Origin: an uncultured Flavobacteriaceae bacterium
GTDB lineage: Bacteria; Bacteroidota; Bacteroidia; Flavobacteriales; Flavobacteriaceae
Length of the DNA stretch: 64,000 nt
Direction: 5' to 3'
NCBI GenBank assembly: GCA_947500525.1
Contig: CANMSH010000002.1
Span: 558,001-622,000, forward strand
Under the pieces are notes generated by a model that worked only from the letters and a program-made list of their open reading frames with translations, was not told the DNA's origin and searched no databases. Position numbers and translations under genes: made by a program. The number at the start of each line of letters is the position of its first letter. Within the stretch, counting starts at the first letter, position 1. Below are positions 18,343-27,204 of this stretch, one piece after another.

Positions 18343-18440
18343 AAAACAGCGGGCGTTTGTGCTTAATCGAAAGTTCAATAAATATTAACAAATTTCGCTA
18401 ATTATAAAATTTGGCATTTAAGAGAAAAGAAAAAATTACA
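18328..18440 (+). repeat. Cassette-like intergenic repeat, copy b
   Basis: The segment GCTAATAATGTATAA, then GCGGGCGTTTGTGCTTAATC and GAAAG, aligns with the longer copy at 22512-22714. Alignment continues through an AATTTGGCATTTAAGAGAAA block. It overlaps the stop codon of the monooxygenase gene. Confidence 0.6.
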
Positions 18441-18453
18441 ATAATTCTATTGA

Positions 18454-19026
18454 ATGGAGATCATAGAAAATTATATAAATAGACATGGAATAAATCTAGG
18501 AGATAATTGTAGGGATGCATTATGTCATTACTCGATTAAAAAATTAAAAAAAGGAGATTTCTTTATCAAAGAAGGAGCAATTGCTACTCATATTGGATTC
18601 ATTATTTCAGGAAAAATCATACATTATTACAATGTTGATGGAAAAGAACTGACGAGATGGGTGTCTATACAAAATAACTTTGTGACGGCTTTTATAAGTT
18701 TCATCAATGGCTCTAAAAGTTTAGAGAACTTAGCCTGCATAGAAGATGTAGAAATCATTCTTTACGATAAAAATTATTTTCAAAATACATTAATGTTATT
18801 TAAAGAAATAGAATTATTATGGAAACAAACACTAGAAACCAACATGATAGGTTACGAACATCGTATATATCAATTAATTACTACCAAAGCTGAGGAACGT
18901 TATCTAAACTTCAGAAAAACTTATCCTTGGTTCGAAAAAGAAGTCCCCCAGAAATATATAGCATCTATGTTGGGTATTGAACCTAGACACCTTTCTCGAA
19001 TAAGAAAAAAATTATCCTCCAGTTGA
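18454..19026 (+). CDS. Crp/Fnr-family transcriptional regulator
   Basis: This 190-residue protein has an N-terminal cyclic-nucleotide-binding-type beta-roll (KKGDFFIKEGAIATHIGFI, then GKIIHYYNVDGKEL). It ends in a short helix-turn-helix (YIASMLGIEPRHLSRIRKKL). The ligand residues for cAMP are not evident, as in most Bacteroidota Crp-like proteins. It precedes the Acg-type gene by 88 nt and may regulate it. Confidence 0.85.
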   Translation: MEIIENYINRHGINLGDNCRDALCHYSIKKLKKGDFFIKEGAIATHIGFIISGKIIHYYNVDGKELTRWVSIQNNFVTAFISFINGSKSLENLACIEDVEIILYDKNYFQNTLMLFKEIELLWKQTLETNMIGYEHRIYQLITTKAEERYLNFRKTYPWFEKEVPQKYIASMLGIEPRHLSRIRKKLSSS

Positions 19027-19114
19027 TATATGGACAAATGTCCTTTCTTTTTATTTTTATCTTCTTCACTTTTGCATTATTATCAACAATAATAATTCTT
19101 ACTAAATTTTCAAC

Positions 19115-20263
19115 ATGGATAGAAGAAAATTTTTATATGCTACTGGAGCAATTGTATCAGCTTCCGTTTTTTATTCCTACTCAAATTTCCTATCCCCATC
19201 AGATGGGAAAAAAGAATTAATAAGACCAAATCCTTCCGATTTTTCAAGACCAATAGAAAAAGCAATTGCTTATGGTATTAATGCTTCAAATCCTCACAAT
19301 ACTCAAGCATGGAAATTTAAAATGCTTACTGATACTTCAATGCTTCTATATATTGATAAAAACCGAATATTGCCAGCTACAGATCCAACTACACGTCAAA
19401 TACATATAGGGTGTGGTTGTTTTATTGAAACAGCCAACATTGGTATGACAAAGGAAGGATATAATACTAAGATTGAATATTTTCCTGATGGTTTTTATAA
19501 TATTTCATCTATTGGAAAATCACCTGTTGCTAAAATAACATTAATTGAAGATTCTGATGTTCAAATATCAGAATTATCTAAAGATATACTTACAAGAAAA
19601 ACATCACGACAGCTATATTCAAATCAAATTATTGATCCAGCTACATGGAGCGCTATACTCTTATTAATCAAAGAAAAGCAGAGTAGTTTTGAATTGATAA
19701 CAGAGAACAAAAAACTGGATATTATTAGACCCATATTAGCTGATGGAATGGAAATAGAGAGTTACACTTTTAGAACACATGAAGAGTCACGAAAGTGGTT
19801 TAGAGAGGATGATGAAAAAATAGCCGAAAAACGAGATGGAATAAATCTTCCAGGAAATGGAATTTCAGGAGTAAAAAAATGGTTTGCAGAACGTCAATTG
19901 AGAGGATTAAAAAAAGATGATTGGCATAGTAAAAAAATGAATGAATCTGCTCTAAAAATGCATAGAAAAAGAGTGAAAGAGTCACCAAATATAATCTCTT
20001 TAAAAACGACTACTAACACTCCTTTAGATTGGTTAAAAGTTGGACAAGATTATTGTAAGTTACAATTGGCTTGTATAATGAAAGGCTTTTATATGCACCC
20101 ATTAAGTCAAGTTTTACAAGAGTTTGAAGAAATGAACCCTTTACGAAGAAAGTTTGAAAAGGAAATGAATGTTCTAAAGAATGAAAAAATACAAATGGTT
20201 GTAAGAGTCGGAAAATCCAAAACACCATACCTGTCCTATCGAAGAAGAGTGAGCGAATTCTAA
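19115..20263 (+). CDS. Acg-type FMN-binding nitroreductase-like protein with Tat-like leader
   Basis: The 382-residue protein starts MDRRKFLYATGA, a twin-arginine leader. It contains SNPHNTQAWKFK, the conserved N-terminal motif of the Acg family, which binds FMN in a nitroreductase fold. Late residues (PHPLSQVLQEFEEM-like) also fit. Mycobacterial Acg is proposed to sequester FMN rather than catalyse; the role here is unknown. A 65-codon frame overlapping the start is a shadow. Confidence 0.75.
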   Translation: MDRRKFLYATGAIVSASVFYSYSNFLSPSDGKKELIRPNPSDFSRPIEKAIAYGINASNPHNTQAWKFKMLTDTSMLLYIDKNRILPATDPTTRQIHIGCGCFIETANIGMTKEGYNTKIEYFPDGFYNISSIGKSPVAKITLIEDSDVQISELSKDILTRKTSRQLYSNQIIDPATWSAILLLIKEKQSSFELITENKKLDIIRPILADGMEIESYTFRTHEESRKWFREDDEKIAEKRDGINLPGNGISGVKKWFAERQLRGLKKDDWHSKKMNESALKMHRKRVKESPNIISLKTTTNTPLDWLKVGQDYCKLQLACIMKGFYMHPLSQVLQEFEEMNPLRRKFEKEMNVLKNEKIQMVVRVGKSKTPYLSYRRRVSEF

Positions 20264-20474
20264 GAAGAAAAATTTAGGTAACAAAATATTGATAGGTTAA
20301 ATATAAAAGTGAGCTATTAGGTGAGTACTACTTTAGATTTAATTGTAAATATTTGTTTATAAGGCTATTATAAAAATATGGATAATCCCTCCGTTTCTTT
20401 GTCAAATTAATAAGTACTAGCTTAATAGTGCTAAGTAAAGACAAACCGTTATATCCAACCTAAAAAAAATAATT

Positions 20475-20503
20475 TGTAACATTTTGACATTCCTTGTATC
20501 TAA
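20475..20503 (+). promoter_or_regulatory. Candidate ECF-sigma promoter of the hydrolase/sigma operon
   Basis: TGTAAC (20475-20480) and TGTATCTAA (20495-20503) have the spacing and composition of ECF -35/-10 elements and lie 23 nt before the first ATG of an operon that encodes an ECF sigma factor. Autoregulation is the obvious inference. Confidence 0.45.
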
Positions 20504-20525
20504 ATGAAAATCAAAAGGAAACAAA

Positions 20526-21455
20526 ATGAAAAAAATACTAACAGTATTCGTATTTATAGTATCTACACTCGCAGCTAACTCTCAAACAATTTATTCAAAA
20601 GCATTTGGCAATCCAAATGATAAACCTCTACTCTACCTTCACGGTGGACCAGGATATAATTCTGTTGGTTTTGAATCAACAACAGCTCAAAAACTTTCGG
20701 AAAATGGTTTTTATGTCATTTCTTACGATAGACGTGGCGAAGGAAGGTCACCAGATAAAAATGCAAAATTCACTTTTAATGAAACTTTTGATGATATAAA
20801 TTTAATTTACGATAAATTCAATTTAACATCAGCAACGCTAATAGGACATAGCTTCGGTGGTGTAATTGCAACCTTATATGCAGAAAAGCATCCAAAGAAA
20901 ACTAAATCTATTATTCTCGTCTCAGCACCGCTCTCAATGCAAGAAACGCTTTCAACCATATTAAAATCATCAAAATCAATTTACATTAGCAATAAAGATT
21001 CAGTTAATCTTAACTATATAAATATGTTAGAAAAAATGGATAAAAGCTCTATAGAGTACAGTTCATACTGTTTTAGTCACGCTATGCAAAATGGATTTTA
21101 TTATCCAAAAGGGCCAACAGAAGAAGCTGTAAATATTTATAAAAAGTTCAAAACAGATAGTTTGCTTATAAAATATAGTTCACAAATGACTTATGAAGCT
21201 CCAAGAGGGTTTTGGGGAAACGAAAAATATACAACACTAGATATAAATGAAAATCTAAAACAAGTATTAAAGAATAGCACTCCTGTTTTTGGATTATATG
21301 GTAAAGATGATGGTCTGTTCTCAGAAATTCAAATAAGAAATATTGAAAATTTAATTAGTGAAGATAATTTAGAATATTTAAATAACTGTTCTCATAACCT
21401 CTTTATTGACCAACAAACTAAATTTATCAACGCTTTAAAAAAGTGGACTGAATAA
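20526..21455 (+). CDS. Exported alpha/beta-hydrolase, proline iminopeptidase-like
   Basis: This 309-residue protein has a signal peptide (ANSQ), LHGGPGYNSVGFE with the HGGPG oxyanion motif, SYDRRGEGRS, and GHSFGG with Ser109 as nucleophile. A late GKDDGLF and SHNLFIDQ supply acid and base. It is periplasmic by prediction, without a lipobox. It heads an operon with an ECF sigma gene whose ATG overlaps this stop by one base. Confidence 0.85.
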   Translation: MKKILTVFVFIVSTLAANSQTIYSKAFGNPNDKPLLYLHGGPGYNSVGFESTTAQKLSENGFYVISYDRRGEGRSPDKNAKFTFNETFDDINLIYDKFNLTSATLIGHSFGGVIATLYAEKHPKKTKSIILVSAPLSMQETLSTILKSSKSIYISNKDSVNLNYINMLEKMDKSSIEYSSYCFSHAMQNGFYYPKGPTEEAVNIYKKFKTDSLLIKYSSQMTYEAPRGFWGNEKYTTLDINENLKQVLKNSTPVFGLYGKDDGLFSEIQIRNIENLISEDNLEYLNNCSHNLFIDQQTKFINALKKWTE

Positions 21456-21928
21456 TGAATTTTGAAACTATTTATAAAATATATTGGCAAAAGGTTTTTA
21501 GGTTATGTATGTGCTATGTAAATGATATAGACGCAGCGAAAGATTTGGCTCAAGAAACATTTATTAAAGTTTGGAAACAACTACCCAAGTTTAGAAACGA
21601 ATCTTCAATTGGAACTTGGATATTTAGAATTGCCTCCAATACTTGTTTACGTCAAATTCAAAAAGAAAGCAAGATGCCTAAGTCTGAATTACCATTACAG
21701 ATTAGGGACGAAATTTCAGAAACAAACATAGAGAAGGATATACAGTTTTTGTATCAATGTATTTCAGAACTACAAGAAGTAGAACGAATCATCATATCAT
21801 TGGAATTAGAAGATATGAATCAAAAAGAAATAGCTGAAATTGTTGGTCTATCTGAAGGCAACGTTAGAGTTAAGATTCACAGAATAAAAGAAAAATTAAC
21901 ACAAAAATTCAAGAAAAATGGAAACTAA
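21455..21928 (+). CDS. ECF-type RNA polymerase sigma factor
   Basis: The 157-residue protein has region 2 (DAAKDLAQETFIKVWKQLPKF) and region 4 (LEDMNQKEIAEIVGLSEGNV) of sigma-70 ECF factors. It is coupled to the hydrolase upstream (1-nt overlap) and the membrane protein downstream (11-nt overlap). The operon promoter has an ECF-like motif, so self-activation is likely. Confidence 0.93.
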   Translation: MNFETIYKIYWQKVFRLCMCYVNDIDAAKDLAQETFIKVWKQLPKFRNESSIGTWIFRIASNTCLRQIQKESKMPKSELPLQIRDEISETNIEKDIQFLYQCISELQEVERIIISLELEDMNQKEIAEIVGLSEGNVRVKIHRIKEKLTQKFKKNGN

Positions 21929-22508
21929 TATAGACTTGAAAAAAATATGGAATAAACAAAAGGTAGAAACTCCAAAAGTAGAAATTCTTTATACTAAGGC
22001 AAATAAACTAAAAAGCAGAAGCTTTTTAAAGCTAATAGTAGTCAACATCACACTTGTACTAGCCATTACTTTTATTAGCTTTATTTGGTATTATTATCAA
22101 CCTGAATTAGTAACGACTAAGATTGGTATTATATTAACTATTTTAGCTATGATTATTTTTTTGCTACCTTTTAACAAACAGTTTTCTTTACTTACTAAGA
22201 ATAAGACAGAACCTAATAGTAAGGAATACCTTAAACAACTTATAAAGTTAAAAGAAATACAAGTATTCCAACAAACAACAATGTTAAGTATCTATTTTAT
22301 AATTCTTTCTTTAGGAATTGGGCTATATCTTTTTGAGTATGTTTCTAAAATGACAATCACTTGGGGAATAATCACCTATGCTATAACCATACTTTGGTTT
22401 GCGATAAATTGGTTTTATTTAAGACCTAAAACAATTACGAAACAGAACGCAAAACTTAATAAGCTATTAGTTGAATTTGAAAAATTGAATAACCAAATGA
22501 TTGACTAA
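21918..22508 (+). CDS. Membrane protein in anti-sigma position
   Basis: The 196-residue protein has a charged cytoplasmic N-terminus (about 35 residues, LKKIWNKQKVETPK) and four hydrophobic helices around residues 38-58, 68-85, 115-135 and 142-160. A charged tail follows. It overlaps the sigma gene, and Bacteroidota sigma genes are often paired with such proteins, so it is a probable anti-sigma factor. No zinc-finger anti-sigma motif is present. Confidence 0.6.
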   Translation: METNIDLKKIWNKQKVETPKVEILYTKANKLKSRSFLKLIVVNITLVLAITFISFIWYYYQPELVTTKIGIILTILAMIIFLLPFNKQFSLLTKNKTEPNSKEYLKQLIKLKEIQVFQQTTMLSIYFIILSLGIGLYLFEYVSKMTITWGIITYAITILWFAINWFYLRPKTITKQNAKLNKLLVEFEKLNNQMID

Positions 22509-22511
22509 AAG

Positions 22512-22714
22512 GCAACATATAACACTATATATAGCAAATTGGGCGATTAGTGTTTAATCGAAAGGTTGTTGTCTATTTGTAAAGTCGCCAAATCTTTTGA
22601 TTTGGTATTAAAAGAGAAAAATTAAAACAAAATATGTAAATTTGGCTTAGTGAGAATCCGAAAGACAGTGCTTATCCTCTGCCCTACGTTCCTTACATCA
22701 AACGTTGTGCAACA
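22512..22714 (+). repeat. Cassette-like intergenic repeat, full copy c
   Basis: The roughly 200-bp block begins GCAACATATAA, passes through GGGCGATTAGTGTTTAATCG and GAATCCGAAAGACAGTGC, and ends CAAACGTTGTGCAACA. It begins and ends with GCAACA. Related blocks lie at 18328 and 26027, always in the same orientation at gene ends in the island. The 95 bases between it and the next gene hold nothing obvious. Confidence 0.65.
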
Positions 22715-22809
22715 TTTTGAAAAACACTTTTAATGAGCCTTTAATATTCTAATTTTTAATCAAATCTTCGTTAAGGATTTATAAAATAACATTGCAATAA
22801 AATGAGCAA

Positions 22810-23937
22810 ATGGAATTATTCATAGACTTTATTTTAACAAGCGGTATAAGTGCATCAATATTAATTATCCCCTTATTGTTAAAATCACAAAAAAGAAACG
22901 AATTACCGCAAAAGCTGTTGGTTGTATTTTTTAGTATGCTACTGCTTGATTTAACTTATCATTACTCAGCAATACATGACATTTTAATACTTCGATATTT
23001 TACCTTTAATTTTAATGGTGTAACTGCATTGTTTTTAGGCCCCTTAATTTTCTTGTACGTTAAATCATTATTTGAAGACAAACCTAATTTTCTTAATAAA
23101 AATGTAATTCACTTTGTTCCATCAATACTGTTTATTACTTTCATTTCAACACCTATGTTAATTTCACTTGACAGAGGAAAAATGTTGTTTGGGTATTTAG
23201 ATATAATAGCAGAACATAGGCATGTAATGTTCTTAGTTTTTGACATCGTTTTGGTTCTTTATAGTATCTATACACTAATGTACTTTTTAAGATATAGAAA
23301 AACTCTAAAATTAAATTTCTCAAATTTATCCGAAGAAGATTTGGATTGGATAAAATATTTAATAGTAGGTGTTCTTTTAATTGCAACAGTTCATTTTTTT
23401 TTAGCGTTTTATAATATTTTTATTGAAATTGATTCTTTTGAAACAAAAAATATTAACATCATCTCAATATTTACATTAATACTATACTTAGGTTATCATG
23501 GTATCAGTCAATCTAAAATGTTAGTCCCTAATTTTTTAATCAATGAAGTAAACTTTAAAAAAGAAAACTACCTCTCTAATACAAGTAAGGAAGAATTACT
23601 ACAAATAGAAAAGCGATTAAAAGACGTATTAATACATGAAAAACCCTACTTAGATGAAAATTTAACACTAGCTAAACTGGCCTCATCAATCCCCATTTCA
23701 GATAAAAAACTCTCAATTTTCATCAATCAACATCTCGATACAACATTCTACGATATGATTAATAGTTATCGTGTAGCATCAGTAAAAGAAAAATTGGAGT
23801 CAAATAATTTCACCAACATTACATTATTGGGCATTGCGAATGAGTCTGGATTTAAGTCGAAAACCTCTTTCAATCGTATCTTTAAAAAAGAAACAGGGAT
23901 GTCACCTTCTGAATACAAAAAATCTTGCTTAAAATAA
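22810..23937 (+). CDS. AraC-family regulator with membrane N-terminal domain
   Basis: The 375-residue protein has about six to seven hydrophobic helices in residues 5-235, then a cytosolic AraC-type DNA-binding domain with two helix-turn-helix units (LTLAKLASSIPISDKKLSIF and GIANESGFKSKTSFNRIFKK). The ending MSPSEYKKS is typical. This membrane-tethered form is common in Bacteroidota. It precedes the thioredoxin/beta-lactamase fusion by 89 nt and is its likely regulator. Confidence 0.9.
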   Translation: MELFIDFILTSGISASILIIPLLLKSQKRNELPQKLLVVFFSMLLLDLTYHYSAIHDILILRYFTFNFNGVTALFLGPLIFLYVKSLFEDKPNFLNKNVIHFVPSILFITFISTPMLISLDRGKMLFGYLDIIAEHRHVMFLVFDIVLVLYSIYTLMYFLRYRKTLKLNFSNLSEEDLDWIKYLIVGVLLIATVHFFLAFYNIFIEIDSFETKNINIISIFTLILYLGYHGISQSKMLVPNFLINEVNFKKENYLSNTSKEELLQIEKRLKDVLIHEKPYLDENLTLAKLASSIPISDKKLSIFINQHLDTTFYDMINSYRVASVKEKLESNNFTNITLLGIANESGFKSKTSFNRIFKKETGMSPSEYKKSCLK

Positions 23938-24026
23938 GTACCACTGCTTCTACTGGAACGTTCGCAACAAATTAATTCTTTTCATTTGCAATAGACTTTA
24001 ATTAACGTTTTCAAAGTTTATTTTAA

Positions 24027-25922
24027 ATGAAAAATCAAATACTTAAAATTTTACTTGGAGTAATCACTTCAGTAATAATAATAGGATTATTATTCTATTT
24101 TTTCTTGTTCTTAAACCCATTAGGGATTTATCAATCAAACACATTGAGATGGATTCCAATTTTTATAGTTGGTGTTAGTTTCTATTGTAGTGGATTAATA
24201 AATAAAAATACAACTATAAAATTATTACCAATTTTGTCCATTCCACTCATACCTTTTAAACTATTCAATTTTACATATTTTCCATTTATAATACCATTAT
24301 GTATTGTAGCCGCTTTAGCTATAGTTTTAACAAACAAGCAGTTAAATTTAAAATACAGGAAATATGCATTTATTCCAATCGTAGGGATTTTTCTATACTT
24401 TCTATTCTCTCAGCCATTGATTATTGAAAAAAAAGACTTTGGTTATGACGAAAATGGTGAGTTAACAAATGCATTAGTGCTTTGGGATTTCTCAAAAAAA
24501 ACAGATTTAATATTACCTAATCATAATTTAATAGATATAGAGAATAATGATTTTAATATGAAAAAAATCTCAGGCAAAACTCACTTTGTAACCTTTTGGG
24601 CAACTTGGTGTCCACCTTGTATGAGAAACAAGCCAGAACTTGAAGAATTTAAGAAAAGTCTTTCAAACAATTCTGAAATTGAATTTATAGACATCTCTTT
24701 TGATGGCGACCGAAAAGATAAATGGCTACAATATATTGCAGAAAAACGACCTATGGGTATTCAATTATTATCGGAAGACGAACAAATAACTAGTAGAGAA
24801 TTAAATTTAGCTGGTATTCCAATGTACTTTATTGTGAAACCGAATGGCACCTATAAGAAATATGAATCATTTGCCGTTGCAAAGCAAATGCTTAAAAAAA
24901 ACACAAATAATCTTGCTATCCAAAAGAGTAAGAGTATAAAAAAGCTTGATACTTTTTTTAATTTAATCGCATCTAGTAATAAAGGAATGGGAAGCATTTC
25001 ATTCTTTCAGGATAGTGAGGAAATTTATCAAAAAACAATAGGTTTTTCTAATATTGAAAATCAAATCAAAGCTAATAAAAACACAAAGCATAGAATTGGT
25101 TCTATAACAAAAACCTTTACAGCGACAATAATTATGCAAATGGTCGAAGAAGGCAGATTGAATTTAAAAACAAAATTGAACACATTTTTTCCCAATATAC
25201 CTAATGCGTCGACCATTACTATAGAATCAATGCTACGACACCGAAGTGGGCTTTATAATATTACCGAAAAAAAAGATTTCGCAAGTTGGATGGAAAACCC
25301 TCAAACCCAAGAGCAAATGCTTAATCGAATCATTAAAAACGGTACGATTTTTAACGTTAATGAAAAAAGGGAATATTCGAACACCAACTACATATTATTA
25401 AGCTATATCGCTGAAAAAATTGATAAAAAGTCATTCAATTCTATTTTACAGTCAAGAATTATAAAACCTTGTAACTTACAGAATACTCACTTTGGAGAAA
25501 AAATTGAAATTAAAAAAAATGAAGCATCATCTTATGTAATGGAAAGCGAATGGAAATTGGCAACAGAAACCGATATGACTGTACCAATGGGAGCTGGCGG
25601 AATTATTTCAACACCAACAGATATAAACATATTTTATGACCAATTGTTTAATGGCACTTTGGTTTCGGACAAATCAAGAAGCGCTATGACTGCTATAATT
25701 GATGGATGGGGAATGGGATTGTCCCAGTTCCCATTTCCAAATAAATTGGCGTATGGTCATCCAGGAAGCATTGATGGATTTAGCTCAATTGCTGTCTATT
25801 TTCCTGGAGAAAGATTGGGAGTAACCTATATTACTAACGCTGAAGACTTGCCACTTCGAAATATCTTTTTTACTGCTCTGAACATTTATTTTGATGATAA
25901 GTTTGAAATTCCAAAATTTTAA
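24027..25922 (+). CDS. Membrane-anchored fusion of TlpA-like thioredoxin and serine beta-lactamase-type hydrolase
   Basis: This 631-residue protein has four membrane helices (residues 8-130), then a thioredoxin-like domain with WCPPC (C195, C198) and TlpA-style IPMYFIVKPNG. A class C beta-lactamase/esterase domain follows, with SxxK at S359-K362, the YSN motif at Y450-N452, and HPGSIDGFSS as the KTG-equivalent. All catalytic motifs of both halves are present. It may combine thiol-disulfide exchange with peptidase or esterase activity in the envelope. It is a probable target of the AraC regulator upstream. Confidence 0.85.
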   Translation: MKNQILKILLGVITSVIIIGLLFYFFLFLNPLGIYQSNTLRWIPIFIVGVSFYCSGLINKNTTIKLLPILSIPLIPFKLFNFTYFPFIIPLCIVAALAIVLTNKQLNLKYRKYAFIPIVGIFLYFLFSQPLIIEKKDFGYDENGELTNALVLWDFSKKTDLILPNHNLIDIENNDFNMKKISGKTHFVTFWATWCPPCMRNKPELEEFKKSLSNNSEIEFIDISFDGDRKDKWLQYIAEKRPMGIQLLSEDEQITSRELNLAGIPMYFIVKPNGTYKKYESFAVAKQMLKKNTNNLAIQKSKSIKKLDTFFNLIASSNKGMGSISFFQDSEEIYQKTIGFSNIENQIKANKNTKHRIGSITKTFTATIIMQMVEEGRLNLKTKLNTFFPNIPNASTITIESMLRHRSGLYNITEKKDFASWMENPQTQEQMLNRIIKNGTIFNVNEKREYSNTNYILLSYIAEKIDKKSFNSILQSRIIKPCNLQNTHFGEKIEIKKNEASSYVMESEWKLATETDMTVPMGAGGIISTPTDINIFYDQLFNGTLVSDKSRSAMTAIIDGWGMGLSQFPFPNKLAYGHPGSIDGFSSIAVYFPGERLGVTYITNAEDLPLRNIFFTALNIYFDDKFEIPKF

Positions 25923-26026
25923 TTTGTTATACTATTTTAGAATTCTTTAATCCTTTACGTTTATCTTTGATGGATTTGACATATAATTTCAAACTTATCA
26001 TCAAAATAAGTGCCAGATTAAACAAA

Positions 26027-26170
26027 AAACGTTGCACAACAATATATAAAAAATAACGGTTTATGTGCTAAAATGAAAATGAATTTTATAAATTTAAAGT
26101 CAGTTATAATTAGAAAGGTTAGTCCGTAAAATCCGCTACTTTTCGTATACAAGACTGTTGTGGTGCATTT
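26027..26170 (+). repeat. Cassette-like intergenic repeat, copy d
   Basis: The block starts AACGTTGCACAACAATATA, followed by AATAACGGTTTATGTGCTAA, and has AGTCCGTAAAATCCGCTAC near its end. Its first part aligns with the ends and starts of copies b and c. It separates the fusion gene from the next small gene. Confidence 0.5.
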
Positions 26171-26185
26171 GACCAAAATCGCGAA

Positions 26186-26590
26186 ATGAACAGGAATCAT
26201 AGAAATATATTAGCCGAAAATCTTCGACATTATCTATCCGGAACTATATCGAATTTTGAATTTATGTACAGAATTGAGCCAATTTATTCAACAAGCGATA
26301 AAGGAGTTCGAGCAATTGAAAGTGAATTTTGGTTTTGTTACGATGACTTAAGAGAACATAAAAATATCGGAAAAGACAAACTGACCGATGAAGCGGAAAA
26401 ACATATTAAACGATTTATTCTGTTTCTAAAATCGGACAACGAATACGAATGGAATGACCCAAAATTTCCTAATCCGATTAAATGGCTTTTGAATTTAATA
26501 ACGTTCGGAATTTATCCCAAAAAAGCTGAAGAAAAGGAAAATATTGAAATTGGAGACGAACAAGTTTGGTCATTTTTTGGACAAACATAA
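26186..26590 (+). CDS. Hypothetical protein, 134 aa
   Basis: The 134-residue soluble protein is rich in charged and aromatic residues (WFCYDDLREHKNIGKDKL, LKSDNEYEWNDPKFPNPIKW). There is no signal peptide and I recognise no family. It starts 16 nt after a cassette-like repeat and is followed 34 nt later by a truncated gene, as in a gene cassette. The reading frame looks genuinely coding. Confidence 0.55.
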   Translation: MNRNHRNILAENLRHYLSGTISNFEFMYRIEPIYSTSDKGVRAIESEFWFCYDDLREHKNIGKDKLTDEAEKHIKRFILFLKSDNEYEWNDPKFPNPIKWLLNLITFGIYPKKAEEKENIEIGDEQVWSFFGQT

Positions 26591-26624
26591 TTTGAAAAGG
26601 AAATTAACGAACCGAAATATCTAA

Positions 26625-26888
26625 ATGGATAAAGTAACATTAGAAACGGAATCTTATTTAGTTCGAGGAAAAGGAAATGAAAGATTCTTCCCTTTTTTAG
26701 AAATAGAATATAATGAAACAATTATTTACGAAAATGAGATTCCAAAATATTATTTATCATTTTCAAGTGAATTGGAATCAGCTAACGGTTTTGGGAACTG
26801 GTTTATGGAGGAATTACAAAAGAAATGTTGTCGAAGTCTAGGCTTCACCGTGTATACTAACATTAATCCTCTCTTTTGTTCTTTCTGA
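26625..26888 (+). pseudogene. Hypothetical protein, probably truncated at its 3' end
   Basis: The first 69 residues (to NWFMEELQKKCC) look like an ordinary soluble protein. The last 18 residues change character (GFTVYTNINPLFCSF) and run into AT-rich non-coding sequence. I read this as a gene cut by a recombination event close to the right end of the island. No family is recognised. Confidence 0.45.
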
Positions 26889-26968
26889 TTAAATATCAAA
26901 TTTATTAAAAGGTAAACTTAAGACATGTATAATTAATTACTACGGAATTCCTTCGCGGGAAACACCTT

Positions 26969-26989
26969 AAATCGCGAAGCGATTTTTTT
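26969..26989 (+). terminator. Terminator-like hairpin near the island's right end
   Basis: AAATCGC and GCGATTT pair around GAA, and the run of T continues to 26989. It would stop transcription from the truncated cargo gene before the junction. Confidence 0.65.
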
Positions 26990-27070
26990 GAAGTTTAATC
27001 GTTGTTTTCATACTTATACCCCTTAGGCTAAAAAAACTAAATTTTATTTATACTATTTTAATAGAAATTG

Positions 27071-27078
27071 TATATTTG
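27071..27078 (+). promoter_or_regulatory. Stable-RNA-style promoter box without a gene
   Basis: TATATTTG followed by GCCAACCTTTAAAAAGG closely resembles the box before tRNA-Arg at 36166 (TATATTTG, GCCATCCTTAAAAGG). Here only the 3' end of a tRNA (the right attachment core) follows, about 130 nt away. Confidence 0.4.
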
Positions 27079-27124
27079 CCAACCTTTAAAAAGGTAAATA
27101 AAAACAAAAGTTCTTATCAAATAA

Positions 27125-27147
27125 GTTACCTATTCGGTTACCAAGTA
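27125..27147 (+). repeat. Right copy of the 23-bp island-end direct repeat
   Basis: Identical to 6989-7011 and in the same orientation, 58 bp inside the right attachment core. Together the two copies bracket the island and are probably recombinase arm sites. Confidence 0.8.
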
Positions 27148-27204
27148 AATCTAATAAAATGTAACTTTTTGATTATTAAAAATATAGTGTGGTTTGATAA
27201 CATT

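Larger units (their letters stand above)
26889..27204. other. Non-coding right end of the island
   Basis: This stretch holds a terminator-like hairpin (26969), a stable-RNA-style -7 box (27071) and the 23-bp end repeat (27125). It has no gene. The 71-codon frame crossing the right junction (27076-27291) has no coding character. Confidence 0.6.

Noticed and set aside
19023-19220. A 65-codon frame between the Crp-like and Acg-like genes
   Set aside because: It overlaps the real twin-arginine start of the Acg-type gene in another frame and begins by chance after the Crp stop. It has a hydrophobic start but no further support.
7090-27200. Conjugative transposon
   Set aside because: No relaxase, coupling ATPase, Tra or mobilisation gene is seen between the attachment cores, only an integrase.
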